From positions 1-30,079 of the forward strand of contig CALFXV010000027.1 in the NCBI GenBank assembly GCA_937957775.1: a stretch of DNA of 30,079 nucleotides, in the 5' to 3' direction. Source of the DNA: an uncultured Methylotenera sp. (lineage in GTDB: Bacteria > Pseudomonadota > Gammaproteobacteria > Burkholderiales > Methylophilaceae). Of this stretch, positions 17,717 to 26,083 are shown in pieces (position 1 is the stretch's first letter; each line of letters opens with the position of its first letter). The position numbers were made by a program, and so were the translations under genes. The notes beneath the pieces are model-generated. The model did no database searches and was not told where the DNA came from. It was given only the letters and a program-made list of their open reading frames with translations.

Positions 17717-18470
17717 ACGCATTATTCCTTGTTTGGATGTGACCGATGGTCGGGTGGTAAAAGGCGTTAATTTTCTGGAGCTAAGGGATGCCGGAGACCC
17801 AGTGGAAATTGCCAAGCGCTACGACGATCAAGGCGCAGACGAACTTACTTTTTTAGACATTACCGCTAGCTCCGATAACCGCGGATTGATTTTGCACATT
17901 ATTGAGCAAGTGGCCAGCCAAGTGTTCATCCCATTAACAGTAGGCGGTGGTGTGCGTGAGGTTGAAGACGTGCGGCGATTGCTTAATGCGGGAGCCGATA
18001 AGGTTAGCATTAACACCACGGCCGTGCTTAATCCACAGATGGTAGCGGATGCTGCTCAACGCTTTGGTTCGCAATGCATAGTGGTGGCGATTGATGCCAA
18101 AAAAGTGGACAATCAGCCATTCGAGTGGGAAGTGTTTACCCACGGCGGGCGTAAGGCAACCGGTTTGGACGCCGTTAAGTGGGCTCAGCACATGTCCAGC
18201 CTGGGTGCCGGTGAGCTTTTAATTACTAGCATGGACCGTGATGGTACAAAAATAGGTTTTAACAACCCGTTGAATAAAGCCATTTCAGACGCCGTTGAAG
18301 TGCCTATTATCGCCTCTGGCGGGGTGGGTAATTTGCAGCATTTGGTGGATGGCGTGAAACTGGGCGGTGCCGATGCCGTGCTGGCCGCCAGTATTTTTCA
18401 TTATGGGGAATACACGGTGAAGCAGGCCAAGCAATACATGGCACAACAAGGCATAGAAGTTAGGTTATGA
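17706..18470 (+). CDS. hisF: Imidazole glycerol phosphate synthase, cyclase subunit
   Basis: HisF is the (beta/alpha)8 barrel that uses ammonia from HisH to convert PRFAR into imidazole glycerol phosphate and AICAR. The 254-residue protein begins [12 protein letters not shown] with catalytic D11. A second conserved aspartate lies in VVAIDAKK near residue 130, with phosphate loops TVGGGVR and IASGGVG. The GTG start at 17706 is inside the end of hisA, and the family N-terminus leaves no other choice. hisI follows with an ATGA overlap. Confidence 0.96.
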   Translation: MLAKRIIPCLDVTDGRVVKGVNFLELRDAGDPVEIAKRYDDQGADELTFLDITASSDNRGLILHIIEQVASQVFIPLTVGGGVREVEDVRRLLNAGADKVSINTTAVLNPQMVADAAQRFGSQCIVVAIDAKKVDNQPFEWEVFTHGGRKATGLDAVKWAQHMSSLGAGELLITSMDRDGTKIGFNNPLNKAISDAVEVPIIASGGVGNLQHLVDGVKLGGADAVLAASIFHYGEYTVKQAKQYMAQQGIEVRL

Positions 18471-18844
18471 CTTGGTTAGATGACATTCGCTGGGATGCCA
18501 ATGGCTTGGTGCCGGTCATCGCACAAGAGCACGATACTGGCCGCATACTTATGTTTGCCTGGATGAATCGAGAGGCTTTGCAATTGACCAATGATACCAA
18601 GCAAGCGGTTTATTGGTCGCGCTCGCGTAACAAGTTATGGCATAAAGGTGAAGAATCCGGGCATTTTCAACAGGTGCATGACATTCGCTTGGATTGCGAT
18701 GAGGACGTGGTGTTGATTCAGGTTGAACAGGTAGGCGGCATTGCCTGCCATACTGGCCGGCACAATTGCTTTTTTAAGAAATTAGAAAAAGAGCAGTGGA
18801 TAATCGATCAAGCCGTAATTAAAGACCCCAAAGATATTTATTAG
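18467..18844 (+). CDS. hisI: Phosphoribosyl-AMP cyclohydrolase
   Basis: HisI opens the adenine ring of PR-AMP, a zinc- and magnesium-dependent step. The 125-residue protein is the single-domain form, separate from HisE. Visible are [13 protein letters not shown], the metal motif LDCDED and cysteines in [11 protein letters not shown]. It starts inside the hisF stop (ATGA) and ends 16 bp before hisE. Confidence 0.95.
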   Translation: MTWLDDIRWDANGLVPVIAQEHDTGRILMFAWMNREALQLTNDTKQAVYWSRSRNKLWHKGEESGHFQQVHDIRLDCDEDVVLIQVEQVGGIACHTGRHNCFFKKLEKEQWIIDQAVIKDPKDIY

Positions 18845-18860
18845 GCCGAATGAGATAAAC

Positions 18861-19187
18861 ATGAACGATACATTAAACCGTTTGGCGCTATTGTTGGAGC
18901 AACGCAAAGACGCTGACCCAGAAACATCGTATGTGGCGAAACTGTATGCCAAAGGCATGGACAGTATCTTGAAAAAAGTCGGAGAAGAAGCTGCTGAGAC
19001 CATCATTGCAGCGAAAAATCCCAACAAACAAGACTTGATATACGAAACAGCCGATTTATGGTTTCACACCATGGTGATGCTAGCGCATGCCGGATTAAAG
19101 CCAGATGACGTGTTGGCGGAATTGGCGAGGCGCGAAGGTCTGTCTGGTCTAGAAGAAAAAGCCTCCAGACAAGAAAGTAGCAAGTAA
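18861..19187 (+). CDS. hisE: Phosphoribosyl-ATP pyrophosphatase
   Basis: HisE hydrolyses PR-ATP to PR-AMP and pyrophosphate, the second step of the pathway. The 108-residue MazG-like all-alpha protein has [24 protein letters not shown] and the metal-binding YETADLWFH. Start ATG 18861. It is the last his gene; hinT starts 2 bp after its stop, so they are probably on one transcript. Confidence 0.95.
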   Translation: MNDTLNRLALLLEQRKDADPETSYVAKLYAKGMDSILKKVGEEAAETIIAAKNPNKQDLIYETADLWFHTMVMLAHAGLKPDDVLAELARREGLSGLEEKASRQESSK

Positions 19188-19189
19188 AC

Positions 19190-19528
19190 ATGAGTGACAA
19201 CTGCATATTTTGTAAAATTGTAAGTGGCGCAGTCCCTTCCACAAAAATATACGAAGACGATGAGGTGATTGCCTTTAATGACATAAGGCCATCGGCTAGC
19301 GTACATTTTTTGATTGTGCCAAAATTACACATTGACAGCTTAGCCAGCTGTGAAAACGAACATCAGGCATTATTAGGTAAAATGCTATTGCTTGCGCCGA
19401 AATTAGCAAAACAGCAAGGTTTAGCAGGATTCAAGACCCTAATAAATACCGGTGTAGAAGGGGGTCAAGAAGTGTTTCATATTCATGTGCATGTAATGGG
19501 CGGTGGCGATAAGTCACGCAATAACTAA
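19190..19528 (+). CDS. hinT: HIT-family nucleotide hydrolase (HinT-like)
   Basis: This is a histidine-triad purine nucleoside phosphoramidase. The 112-residue protein starts SDNCIFCKIVSGAVPS and ends with the triad HIHVHVMGG, in which the middle histidine is the nucleophile. Position between hisE and tatA is common in betaproteobacteria. The physiological substrate is uncertain. Confidence 0.92.
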   Translation: MSDNCIFCKIVSGAVPSTKIYEDDEVIAFNDIRPSASVHFLIVPKLHIDSLASCENEHQALLGKMLLLAPKLAKQQGLAGFKTLINTGVEGGQEVFHIHVHVMGGGDKSRNN

Positions 19529-19552
19529 CTTTAATATTTTAGGAGTATCGTC

Positions 19553-19960
19553 ATGGGATCATTAAGCATTTGGCATTGGTTAATTGTATTGTTAGTAGTG
19601 GTGCTGGTTTTTGGCACGAAGAAATTACGCAACATGGGCGGCGACGTTGGTGGCGCGGTTAAAGATTTTAAAGATGCTGTCAATGAAGGCAAAGCCGCTT
19701 TAGACAAGCCCGTTGCGGCAGCCGCTGTTTCGACAGCCAAACCTAAAGCAGCCGCAAAAAAACCGGCGGCTAAACCAAAGGCAAAAGCAGCCGGTGCGGC
19801 AACAGCAAAAACCGCTGCCAAAAAACCGGCCGCCAAAAAACCAGCAGCGGTAAAGAAGCCAGCAGCGGTAAAGAAGTCAGCAGTAGCAAAAAAACCGGCC
19901 GCAGCAAAAAAACCGGCCGCAGCAAAAAAACCCGCTGCTAAGAAACCAGCCGCGCAGTAA
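19553..19960 (+). CDS. tatA: Twin-arginine translocase subunit TatA with histone-H1-like Lys/Ala/Pro tail
   Basis: TatA oligomers form the protein-conducting element of the Tat pathway for folded proteins. Residues 1-45 are standard: a short transmembrane helix (about 5-20), the [10 protein letters not shown] hinge and an amphipathic helix with [11 protein letters not shown]. TatA is normally 70-90 residues, but this one has 135. From about residue 52 it is almost only Ala, Lys and Pro with repeated KKPAA units. The tail is encoded partly by tandem 18-bp repeats. It starts with AGGAG upstream and leads tatABC. The translocase identity is sure; the tail is unusual. Confidence 0.93.
   Translation: MGSLSIWHWLIVLLVVVLVFGTKKLRNMGGDVGGAVKDFKDAVNEGKAALDKPVAAAAVSTAKPKAAAKKPAAKPKAKAAGAATAKTAAKKPAAKKPAAVKKPAAVKKSAVAKKPAAAKKPAAAKKPAAKKPAAQ
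19841..19936 (+). repeat. 18-bp tandem repeats in tatA
   Basis: Two adjacent copies of an 18-bp unit lie at 19841-19858 and 19859-19876. A second 18-bp unit starts at 19886, 19904 and (degenerate) 19922. All keep frame and encode KKPAA-type hexapeptides, so copy number could vary by slippage. Confidence 0.75.
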
Positions 19961-19979
19961 TTTTTCAATCTGATTTTAC

Positions 19980-20306
19980 GTGTTTGATGTTTCATTTTCT
20001 GAGCTGCTGGTCATCGCATTTGTTGCGTTGATCGTCATAGGCCCAGAAAAATTGCCGAAAGTCGCGCGCACGCTTGGCGCGCTTGTCGGACGTATGCAGC
20101 GGTATCTTGCGGAAGTCAAAGAAGAAGTCAATCGTGAGGCGCGCTTTGAAGAGTTGCAGCAATTGCAAAATGAAATAAAGCAAAGTAGCCATAAGGCCCA
20201 GACCAAAGCGCAGCGTAAAGTCGGTGAGCTGACGCAACAGTTGGATTTCAAAGAATTGGATGACTTAGAAACGGTTACGGTAAAAGAGCCGTCAGCCAAC
20301 AGTTAA
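19980..20306 (+). CDS. tatB: Twin-arginine translocase subunit TatB
   Basis: TatB forms the substrate receptor with TatC. The 108-residue protein begins MFDVSFSELLVIAFVALIVIGPEKLPKVART (shown here in part), with the TatB-type glutamate and proline in the hinge, followed by a charged helix (about 35-80). The start is GTG 19980, fixed by the conserved N-terminus; the ribosome site is weak. It lies between tatA and tatC, with 9 bp to tatC. Confidence 0.93.
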   Translation: MFDVSFSELLVIAFVALIVIGPEKLPKVARTLGALVGRMQRYLAEVKEEVNREARFEELQQLQNEIKQSSHKAQTKAQRKVGELTQQLDFKELDDLETVTVKEPSANS

Positions 20307-20315
20307 CTTCACCCT

Positions 20316-21056
20316 GTGACCCCAACCGAAAATTTCATTAGCCATTTAATTGAATTGCGTGACCGTTTGTTACGCACGCTGATTGGATTTGCACTGGTCT
20401 TGTTAACGCTGTTACCGTTTGCCAATAAAATATACAGCCTTTTAGCCGCACCCTTGCTCGCACAGTTACCCAGTGGCGGGCAGATGATAGCCACGGCGGT
20501 GACCACGCCTTTTTTTGTGCCCATGAAAGTTGCCATGATGGCGGCATTCATTATTTCCCTCCCGCATACCATGTATCAAGCTTGGTCTTTCGTCGCACCG
20601 GGATTGTATGCGCATGAAAAAAAATTCATGGTGCCCATGATAGTGGCTAGCTGTTGCTTATTTTTAATGGGCATGGCTTTCGCCTACTTCCTGGTTTTGC
20701 CAGTCATTTTTGGTTTTATTATTAGCGCAGCCCCCGTTGGGGTGGCCGTCATGACCGATATAGCCAATTACCTGGACTTCGTGATCGGCCTGTTTTTTGC
20801 ATTCGGTTTGGCATTTCAAGTGCCTATTGCCGTTATTTTGGTGGTGTATTTTGGCTGGTTAGACGTGATCCAGTTGAAGGCCATGCGAGCTTACGTAGTG
20901 GTGGTAGCGTTCATCCTTGGGGCTATTTTTACCCCGCCTGATGTGGTTTCACAATTTATGTTGGCGCTGCCCATTTGCATGCTCTACGAGCTGGGCATGT
21001 TATTAGCTGGTTTCATCACTAAAGCAAAAACTAGCAAGCCTGACTCTACAGCCTGA
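20316..21056 (+). CDS. tatC: Twin-arginine translocase subunit TatC
   Basis: TatC is the six-helix membrane protein that recognises the twin-arginine signal. The 246-residue protein has the N-terminal FISHLIELRDRLLR with the conserved glutamate, SFVAPGLYAHEKKF, and FGLAFQVPIAVILVV. The start is GTG 20316, giving the standard N-terminus. It is convergent with the protease gene, with 12 bp between stops. Rieske protein PetA, encoded in the same window, is a typical Tat substrate. Confidence 0.95.
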   Translation: MTPTENFISHLIELRDRLLRTLIGFALVLLTLLPFANKIYSLLAAPLLAQLPSGGQMIATAVTTPFFVPMKVAMMAAFIISLPHTMYQAWSFVAPGLYAHEKKFMVPMIVASCCLFLMGMAFAYFLVLPVIFGFIISAAPVGVAVMTDIANYLDFVIGLFFAFGLAFQVPIAVILVVYFGWLDVIQLKAMRAYVVVVAFILGAIFTPPDVVSQFMLALPICMLYELGMLLAGFITKAKTSKPDSTA

Positions 21057-21068
21057 TAAGGTTTAGGG

Positions 21069-22250
21069 CTATTTTTTAGCGAGGGGTTTAGGTCGTTTGC
21101 CGACATTGACTTTTAAAGTCAGGTTTTTTTCAGCTCGTGCAATGTCAAGGTTAGCTTGTTGATTAGGCGTCAAGGCCGCAATTAAATTAAGCATGGAGCC
21201 CGTGTCGTAAATCGGCTTGCCGTCTATGGCTAGCAATACATCCCCTGCCAGTAAGCCGGCTTTGTCAGCAGGCCCGCCTTTAAGCACCCCGGCCACCAAT
21301 GCCCCTTGTGCCTGTTTTAGCTTGAACGATTCGGCTAATTCAGGCGTGATGTCCTGCGCTTGTATGCCTATCCAGCCGCGCGTGACGTTGCCTAGGCTAA
21401 CTATTTGTTCCATTACTTGGCGCGCTAAATTCGCTGGTATGGCAAAGCCTATGCCCATGGAGCCGCCACTGCGGGAATAAATTGCGCTGTTAATGCCGAC
21501 CAAATTGCCTTCGGTATCAATTAACGCGCCTCCGGAATTGCCTGGATTAATTGAGGCATCTGTCTGAATAAAGTTTTCAAAGGTATTGATGCCTAGATGC
21601 GTGCGACCAAGGGCGCTAATGATTCCTTGCGTGACCGTTTGACCAACCCCAAACGGATTGCCTATGGCCAGCACTACGTCGCCTACGTTTAATTTGTCTG
21701 TACTGGCAAAGGTGATGGCAGGTAAGTTTTTGGCGTCTATTTTAATCAGCGCCAAGTCGGTTTCAGGGTCAGTTCCTACTACTTTTGCCGACATCTTGCG
21801 ACCGTCAGACAGAGCAATGTCAATTTCATCGGCGCTAGCAATCACATGGTTATTGGTCAGTATGAGGCCTTGCTCACTAACAATGACGCCTGATCCCAGG
21901 CTGTTTTCCGGTTGATTTTGACCGTCGTTATCCTCAAATTGGTCGCCGAAAAAATGGCGAAACATCGGGTCGTCCAAGTATTTTTGATGCGGGTTGTCGG
22001 TGGCTTTTTTACTGGTAAATACATTCACCACGGCCGGCATGGCTTTTTTTACTGCCAAACTGTAGGAGCCCGCCGAACGCACGCCTAAGCTAGGCTCAGC
22101 GTATTTAACCAATACGGCTGAGTTTTTTTGTGGGCTTAGCTTTTCTAGTAGATGCGGTGCAAAGGTACGCAAAACAAACAGTACAGCCAAGCATAAGGTG
22201 GTGGTTTGGGCAAAAATGAGCCATAATTTTTTGCTGAGCGATGGGTGCAT
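21069..22250 (-). CDS. DegS-like periplasmic serine protease (HtrA family, one PDZ domain)
   Basis: This is a trypsin-like HtrA protease anchored by one N-terminal helix (about residues 10-30) and facing the periplasm. The catalytic triad is H135 (TNNHVI), D165 (ETDLALIKID) and S239 (NPGNSGGALID). One PDZ domain follows at roughly 290-385 (GWIGIQAQDITPE, GGPADKAGLLAGDVLLAIDG). A single PDZ and membrane anchor resemble DegS/AlgW, which start regulated proteolysis of anti-sigma-E factors, but the residue-level role cannot be settled here. The 393 residues are typical. It is divergent from the Nif3-family gene. Confidence 0.9.
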   Translation of the reverse strand: MHPSLSKKLWLIFAQTTTLCLAVLFVLRTFAPHLLEKLSPQKNSAVLVKYAEPSLGVRSAGSYSLAVKKAMPAVVNVFTSKKATDNPHQKYLDDPMFRHFFGDQFEDNDGQNQPENSLGSGVIVSEQGLILTNNHVIASADEIDIALSDGRKMSAKVVGTDPETDLALIKIDAKNLPAITFASTDKLNVGDVVLAIGNPFGVGQTVTQGIISALGRTHLGINTFENFIQTDASINPGNSGGALIDTEGNLVGINSAIYSRSGGSMGIGFAIPANLARQVMEQIVSLGNVTRGWIGIQAQDITPELAESFKLKQAQGALVAGVLKGGPADKAGLLAGDVLLAIDGKPIYDTGSMLNLIAALTPNQQANLDIARAEKNLTLKVNVGKRPKPLAKK

Positions 22251-22335
22251 GATTATTGATTAATGGTGGGCTAAATGAACAACATTCCTAGGTAAAATTA
22301 AACTTTAAAAGTCAGCGCTGGCCATGGTTTTTACT

Positions 22336-22364
22336 TTGAGCAATCGCGCTTTGCATTGTAATAT
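22336..22364 (+). promoter_or_regulatory. Putative sigma70 promoter of the Nif3-family gene
   Basis: TTGAGC (22336-22341) and TAATAT (22359-22364) have an ideal 17-bp spacer, and TG precedes the -10 box. The start point would be about 45 bases before the ATG at 22418. Confidence 0.5.
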
Positions 22365-22417
22365 CGGCCTATTGTAGCGAATATTCAAGAGCTAAGTAAT
22401 AAAAAAGGGCGCACGCG

Positions 22418-23167
22418 ATGGTTAAGCTTAATGATTTGATCGACTATACCCAGCAATTCATGCAAGTGGATCGCCACAAAGACTATTGCCCCAATGGCTT
22501 GCAAGTTGAAGGACGGGCCGAGGTGGGTAAAATTGTTACTGGGGTCAGCGCCAGTTTGGCTTTTTTAGAGCAGGCTGCCGAGCGTGGTGCCGATTTGGCC
22601 TTGGTTCATCATGGCTATTTCTGGCGCAATGAGGACCCAAGAGTCGTTGGTATTAAGCGCAAAAGACTGGCTTATTTGATGGAAAGAAACATCAGTTTGA
22701 TGGCCTACCACTTACCCTTAGACGCTCACCCTGATGTAGGCAACAATGCCACTCTAGGCCGTAAGTTAGGAATAGTTCAAACTGGCTCAGTTGGCGACGC
22801 CAACCTGATTTGTTATGGCAGCCTGGAACAGCCATGCAGTTTAGCTACCTTTGCTAAGCGCATAGACACGGTGCTGCAAAGGCCAAGCTTGGTGGTGGGC
22901 GATTCGGATAAAAAACTCAAAACCGTGGCTTGGTGCACCGGCGCTGGCCAATCTTATATGGAAGAGGCGATAAGCTTGGGTGTCGATGCATTCATTAGTG
23001 GTGAAATATCGGAACAGACCACCCACCTAGCTCACGAATCTGGCGTCGCTTACATTGCGGCTGGCCACCATGCCACTGAGCGTTATGGTGTTCAGGCTTT
23101 GGGCGAACATTTGGCAAAAAAATTCGCGCTGGAGCATGAATTTTTAGATCTATACAATCCAGTTTAA
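22418..23167 (+). CDS. Nif3-like dinuclear metal center hexameric protein (YbgI/DUF34)
   Basis: This is a member of the conserved NIF3/YbgI family, hexameric toroid proteins that bind two metals; the true function is still debated. The 249-residue protein has the family motifs DYCPNGLQVEG near residue 22, the metal-binding ALVHHGYFW near 63, and MAYHLPLDAHPDVGNN near 98. AAGHHATERYGVQALGEHL lies near the C-terminus. It stands alone between the protease and petABC, a common arrangement in betaproteobacteria. Confidence 0.92.
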   Translation: MVKLNDLIDYTQQFMQVDRHKDYCPNGLQVEGRAEVGKIVTGVSASLAFLEQAAERGADLALVHHGYFWRNEDPRVVGIKRKRLAYLMERNISLMAYHLPLDAHPDVGNNATLGRKLGIVQTGSVGDANLICYGSLEQPCSLATFAKRIDTVLQRPSLVVGDSDKKLKTVAWCTGAGQSYMEEAISLGVDAFISGEISEQTTHLAHESGVAYIAAGHHATERYGVQALGEHLAKKFALEHEFLDLYNPV

Positions 23168-23222
23168 CTGTTATTTTTCAATGACTTATAAAATAAACCT
23201 TTAATTAATTAACAAAAAATTG

Positions 23223-23228
23223 TACAAT
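23223..23228 (+). promoter_or_regulatory. Possible -10 box of petABC
   Basis: TACAAT preceded by TTG lies about 140 bp before petA in an A+T-rich stretch (contains the palindrome TTAATTAATTAA). No good -35 box is seen, so this is tentative. Confidence 0.3.
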
Positions 23229-23368
23229 ACGGCGAATTTGAAATTTGCAGGGCTTTTAAGATTAAGCAAAGTGGTTAACGATTAAAAGAATTTATTGTGT
23301 AAGTGGCTGAATTATTAAGCATCCCGGCCATCCAATCCGGTCAATCCAAATTAGTTAATGAGGAAAAC

Positions 23369-24007
23369 ATGTCAGATACACCAAATGACAAGAAAAAAAA
23401 TGCAGCGCATGCCAATCAAGTTAGTGCAGTAGATGCAGAAAAGCGTAAATTTTTAATTGCTACATCCAGCGTTGGTGCACTAGGTTGCGCGGCTGCGGCC
23501 GTGCCCTTTGTGCTGAGCATGACACCAAGTGAGCGTGCTAAAGCCGCCGGAGCACCAGTGGAAGTGGACGTGAGTAAAATTGCCCCGGGCAGCATGATGA
23601 CAGTCGAATGGCGTGGCAAGCCAGTTTGGATTATCAACCGTACCGAAGAGATGACGGCCGAGTTGGCTAAACACGACGATCAGTTGACCGATCCAAGTTG
23701 CGATGTGGTGTCTCAGCAGCCGGATTATTGCAAAAGCACAGACCGATCCATTAAGCCAAATTTAGCGGTCATGGTCGGTATCTGCACTCACTTAGGCTGC
23801 TCCCCGTCCGCCAAGCTTCAGCCTAAGGGCGACATGGGTGACAATTGGACAGGTGGCTTCTTCTGCCCATGCCATGGTTCCAAATTTGACTTGGCCGGCC
23901 GTGTTTTTAAAGGTTCGCCGGCGCCAGTAAATTTGGTTGTGCCACCGCATAAATACTTAACGGATACTACCTTGCTGATTGGTGTGGATACAGAGGATAA
24001 GGCTTAA
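23369..24007 (+). CDS. petA: Ubiquinol-cytochrome c reductase Rieske iron-sulfur subunit
   Basis: This is the Rieske [2Fe-2S] protein of the bc1 complex, which takes one electron from ubiquinol and passes it to cytochrome c1. From ATG 23369, supported by GAGGA upstream, it has 212 residues; a longer GTG reading from 23303 has no support. The cluster ligands are in CTHLGC (C139, H141, C144) and CPCHGS (C166, C168, H169). The N-terminal anchor helix at about 29-52 is preceded by EKRKFL, a Tat-like signal with KR in place of RR. SMTPSERAKAAG follows the helix. First gene of petABC, 3 bp before petB. Confidence 0.95.
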   Translation: MSDTPNDKKKNAAHANQVSAVDAEKRKFLIATSSVGALGCAAAAVPFVLSMTPSERAKAAGAPVEVDVSKIAPGSMMTVEWRGKPVWIINRTEEMTAELAKHDDQLTDPSCDVVSQQPDYCKSTDRSIKPNLAVMVGICTHLGCSPSAKLQPKGDMGDNWTGGFFCPCHGSKFDLAGRVFKGSPAPVNLVVPPHKYLTDTTLLIGVDTEDKA

Positions 24008-24010
24008 GTC

Positions 24011-25345
24011 ATGACAAATAAAACGAACACAGATACAAAACCATTGGCAGGCAGCATTTTTAGCCAAGGCCTGGATTGGGTGGATGCCCGTTTCCCCTTG
24101 AGTAGTAATATTAAGGCGCATTTAACCGAATACTATGCACCGAAAAATCTAAATTTCTGGTACTTTTTTGGCGGCTTATCTTTGTTAGTGCTGGTACTGC
24201 AAATCTTGACTGGCATATTCCTGACCATGCATTACAAGCCGGATGCCATGCTGGCTTTTGCTTCTGTTGAATACATCATGCGTGACGTACCATGGGGTTG
24301 GTTGGTGCGTTACATGCATTCCACCGGCGCCTCCATGTTTTTTGTCGTGGTTTACATGCATATGTTCCGCGGCATTATTTATGGTTCCTACCGCAACCCG
24401 CGTGAGCTTATTTGGTTGTTTGGGGTGGGCATTTTCTTGTGCTTAATGGGCGAAGCTTTCTTTGGCTACCTATTGCCGTGGGGCCAAATGTCCTATTGGG
24501 GTGCGCAAGTGATTGTGAACCTGTTCTCAGCTATTCCATTTGTAGGTCCGGATGTCTCTGAGTGGTTGCGTGGGGATTACTTGGTGTCGGATGCCACTTT
24601 AAACCGTTTCTTTGCCTTTCATGTTATTGCCTTGCCATTTGTTTTGGTCGGCTTAGTTGCGGCGCACATTATTGCCCTGCATGAGGTTGGTTCGAATAAC
24701 CCAGACGGCATAGAAATTAAAAAATTAAAAGACAAGAAAACCGGCATTCCATTAGACGGCATTCCTTTTCACCCGTATTACACGGTGAAGGACATCGTTG
24801 GTGTGGTGGTGTTCTTGATGGTGTTTTCTACCATCATCTTCTTCGCCCCAGAAATGGGCGGCTACTTCCTGGAAGCCAATAATTTCGTACCAGCCAACCC
24901 GCTGGTCACGCCGGCTCACATTGCCCCAGTTTGGTATTTCACGCCTTATTACTCAATATTGCGTGCGGTTCCGCCGTTTCCTGGTGTTGGCTTCTTGGGC
25001 ATACCCCCTTCGTTGTTCCCGGGTGTAGCGGCCATGGGTCTGTCCGTTCTGGTCTTCGCTTTGCTACCTTGGTTAGATAAGAGCCCGGTGAAATCCATAC
25101 GCTACCGCGGTCGTTTGTATAAACAGTGGTTAGCAGCTTTTGTGGTGAGTTTCATTGTGCTAGGTTACCTAGGTACAGAGCCATCAAACGTCTGGGGTCA
25201 ATTTGGCCCTTGGCTTGGCAATGCAGAGCGTGCCACGGTAGTAGCGCGTATCTTCATGCTGGTCTATTTTGCATTTTTTATACTAATGCCTTGGTATACC
25301 AAAAAAGATAAAACCTTAGCGGTGCCAGAAAGGGTGACAGGATAA
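24011..25345 (+). CDS. petB: Ubiquinol-cytochrome c reductase cytochrome b subunit
   Basis: This is the membrane core of the bc1 complex, with two b haems and the Qo and Qi quinone sites. The 444-residue protein has the N-terminal block of four helices with haem histidines (around YMHSTGASMFFVVVYMHMFRG), GYLLPWGQMSYWGA and a C-terminal block. The Qo motif is PVWY (in HIAPVWYFTPYYSILRAVP) instead of the mitochondrial PEWY. It lies between petA and petC, 5 bp from the latter. Confidence 0.96.
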   Translation: MTNKTNTDTKPLAGSIFSQGLDWVDARFPLSSNIKAHLTEYYAPKNLNFWYFFGGLSLLVLVLQILTGIFLTMHYKPDAMLAFASVEYIMRDVPWGWLVRYMHSTGASMFFVVVYMHMFRGIIYGSYRNPRELIWLFGVGIFLCLMGEAFFGYLLPWGQMSYWGAQVIVNLFSAIPFVGPDVSEWLRGDYLVSDATLNRFFAFHVIALPFVLVGLVAAHIIALHEVGSNNPDGIEIKKLKDKKTGIPLDGIPFHPYYTVKDIVGVVVFLMVFSTIIFFAPEMGGYFLEANNFVPANPLVTPAHIAPVWYFTPYYSILRAVPPFPGVGFLGIPPSLFPGVAAMGLSVLVFALLPWLDKSPVKSIRYRGRLYKQWLAAFVVSFIVLGYLGTEPSNVWGQFGPWLGNAERATVVARIFMLVYFAFFILMPWYTKKDKTLAVPERVTG

Positions 25346-25350
25346 TAACC

Positions 25351-26082
25351 ATGAAAATCAGCATTAAACTAGGCTTAAGCGTTTTATCCGTATTGTCGGC
25401 ATTGTTGTTTGCTCAGCAAGCCTTGGCAAACCCTGCCGTGCATTTGGATAAAGCGCCCATCGATGCCTCTAATCATGAATCCTTGCAGCGCGGTGCACGC
25501 ACTTTTGTGAACAATTGCTTAAATTGCCACAGCGCCAATTACATGCGCTACAACCGCTTGCTCGCCATAGGCTTGACGGAAAAGCAAATCAAAGACAATT
25601 TGCTATTTGCCGGTGAAAAGGTGGGCGACACCATGAAGGTGGCCATCAACCCAGAAGAGGCCAAAAAATGGTTTGGTGTGGCGCCACCTGATTTGTCAGT
25701 GGAAGTGCGTGCCCGTGGTGCCGATTGGGTTTACAGCTACATGCGTGCTTTTTACCGCGATGAAACCACTACAACGGGTTGGGGCAATTGCGTGTTTGAT
25801 CCAGTGAGCTGCAAAGTATCCATGCCGCATGTTTTGTATCAATTGCAGGGTGAGCAAATCATGAACCACGAAACGCATCAACTCGAGCTAAGCAAGCCAG
25901 GTAAATTGGCCCCAGCGGAATACGATGCTTTAGTTGGTGACTTAACGAATTTTCTAGCTTTTATGGCTGAGCCGGCTAAACAGCAGCGCAATCATTTAGG
26001 TTGGATAGTATTACTCTTTTTGTCAGTGTTGTTGGTGCTCGCTTACAAACTCAAAAAAGCCTATTGGAAAGACATACACTAA
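25351..26082 (+). CDS. petC: Ubiquinol-cytochrome c reductase cytochrome c1 subunit
   Basis: This is the c-type haem subunit of the bc1 complex, facing the periplasm. The 243-residue precursor has a signal peptide ending ALANP at about residue 27, the haem site CLNCH (C56, C59, H60) in NNCLNCHSANYMRYNRL, and APPDLSVEVRARG. A methionine in VSMPHVL is a candidate axial ligand, and a C-terminal anchor helix (about 215-233) is followed by basic residues. It ends petABC; sspA begins 1 bp later. Confidence 0.95.
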   Translation: MKISIKLGLSVLSVLSALLFAQQALANPAVHLDKAPIDASNHESLQRGARTFVNNCLNCHSANYMRYNRLLAIGLTEKQIKDNLLFAGEKVGDTMKVAINPEEAKKWFGVAPPDLSVEVRARGADWVYSYMRAFYRDETTTTGWGNCVFDPVSCKVSMPHVLYQLQGEQIMNHETHQLELSKPGKLAPAEYDALVGDLTNFLAFMAEPAKQQRNHLGWIVLLFLSVLLVLAYKLKKAYWKDIH

Positions 26083-26083
26083 A

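Noticed and set aside
19841..19936. Possible CRISPR-like array
   Set aside because: The 18-bp units are directly tandem without spacers and are in-frame codon repeats of tatA.
19531..19995. Minus-strand frame of 154 codons rich in FFAAAG repeats opposite tatA
   Set aside because: It is the antisense of the Lys/Ala/Pro repeats of tatA and has no independent support.
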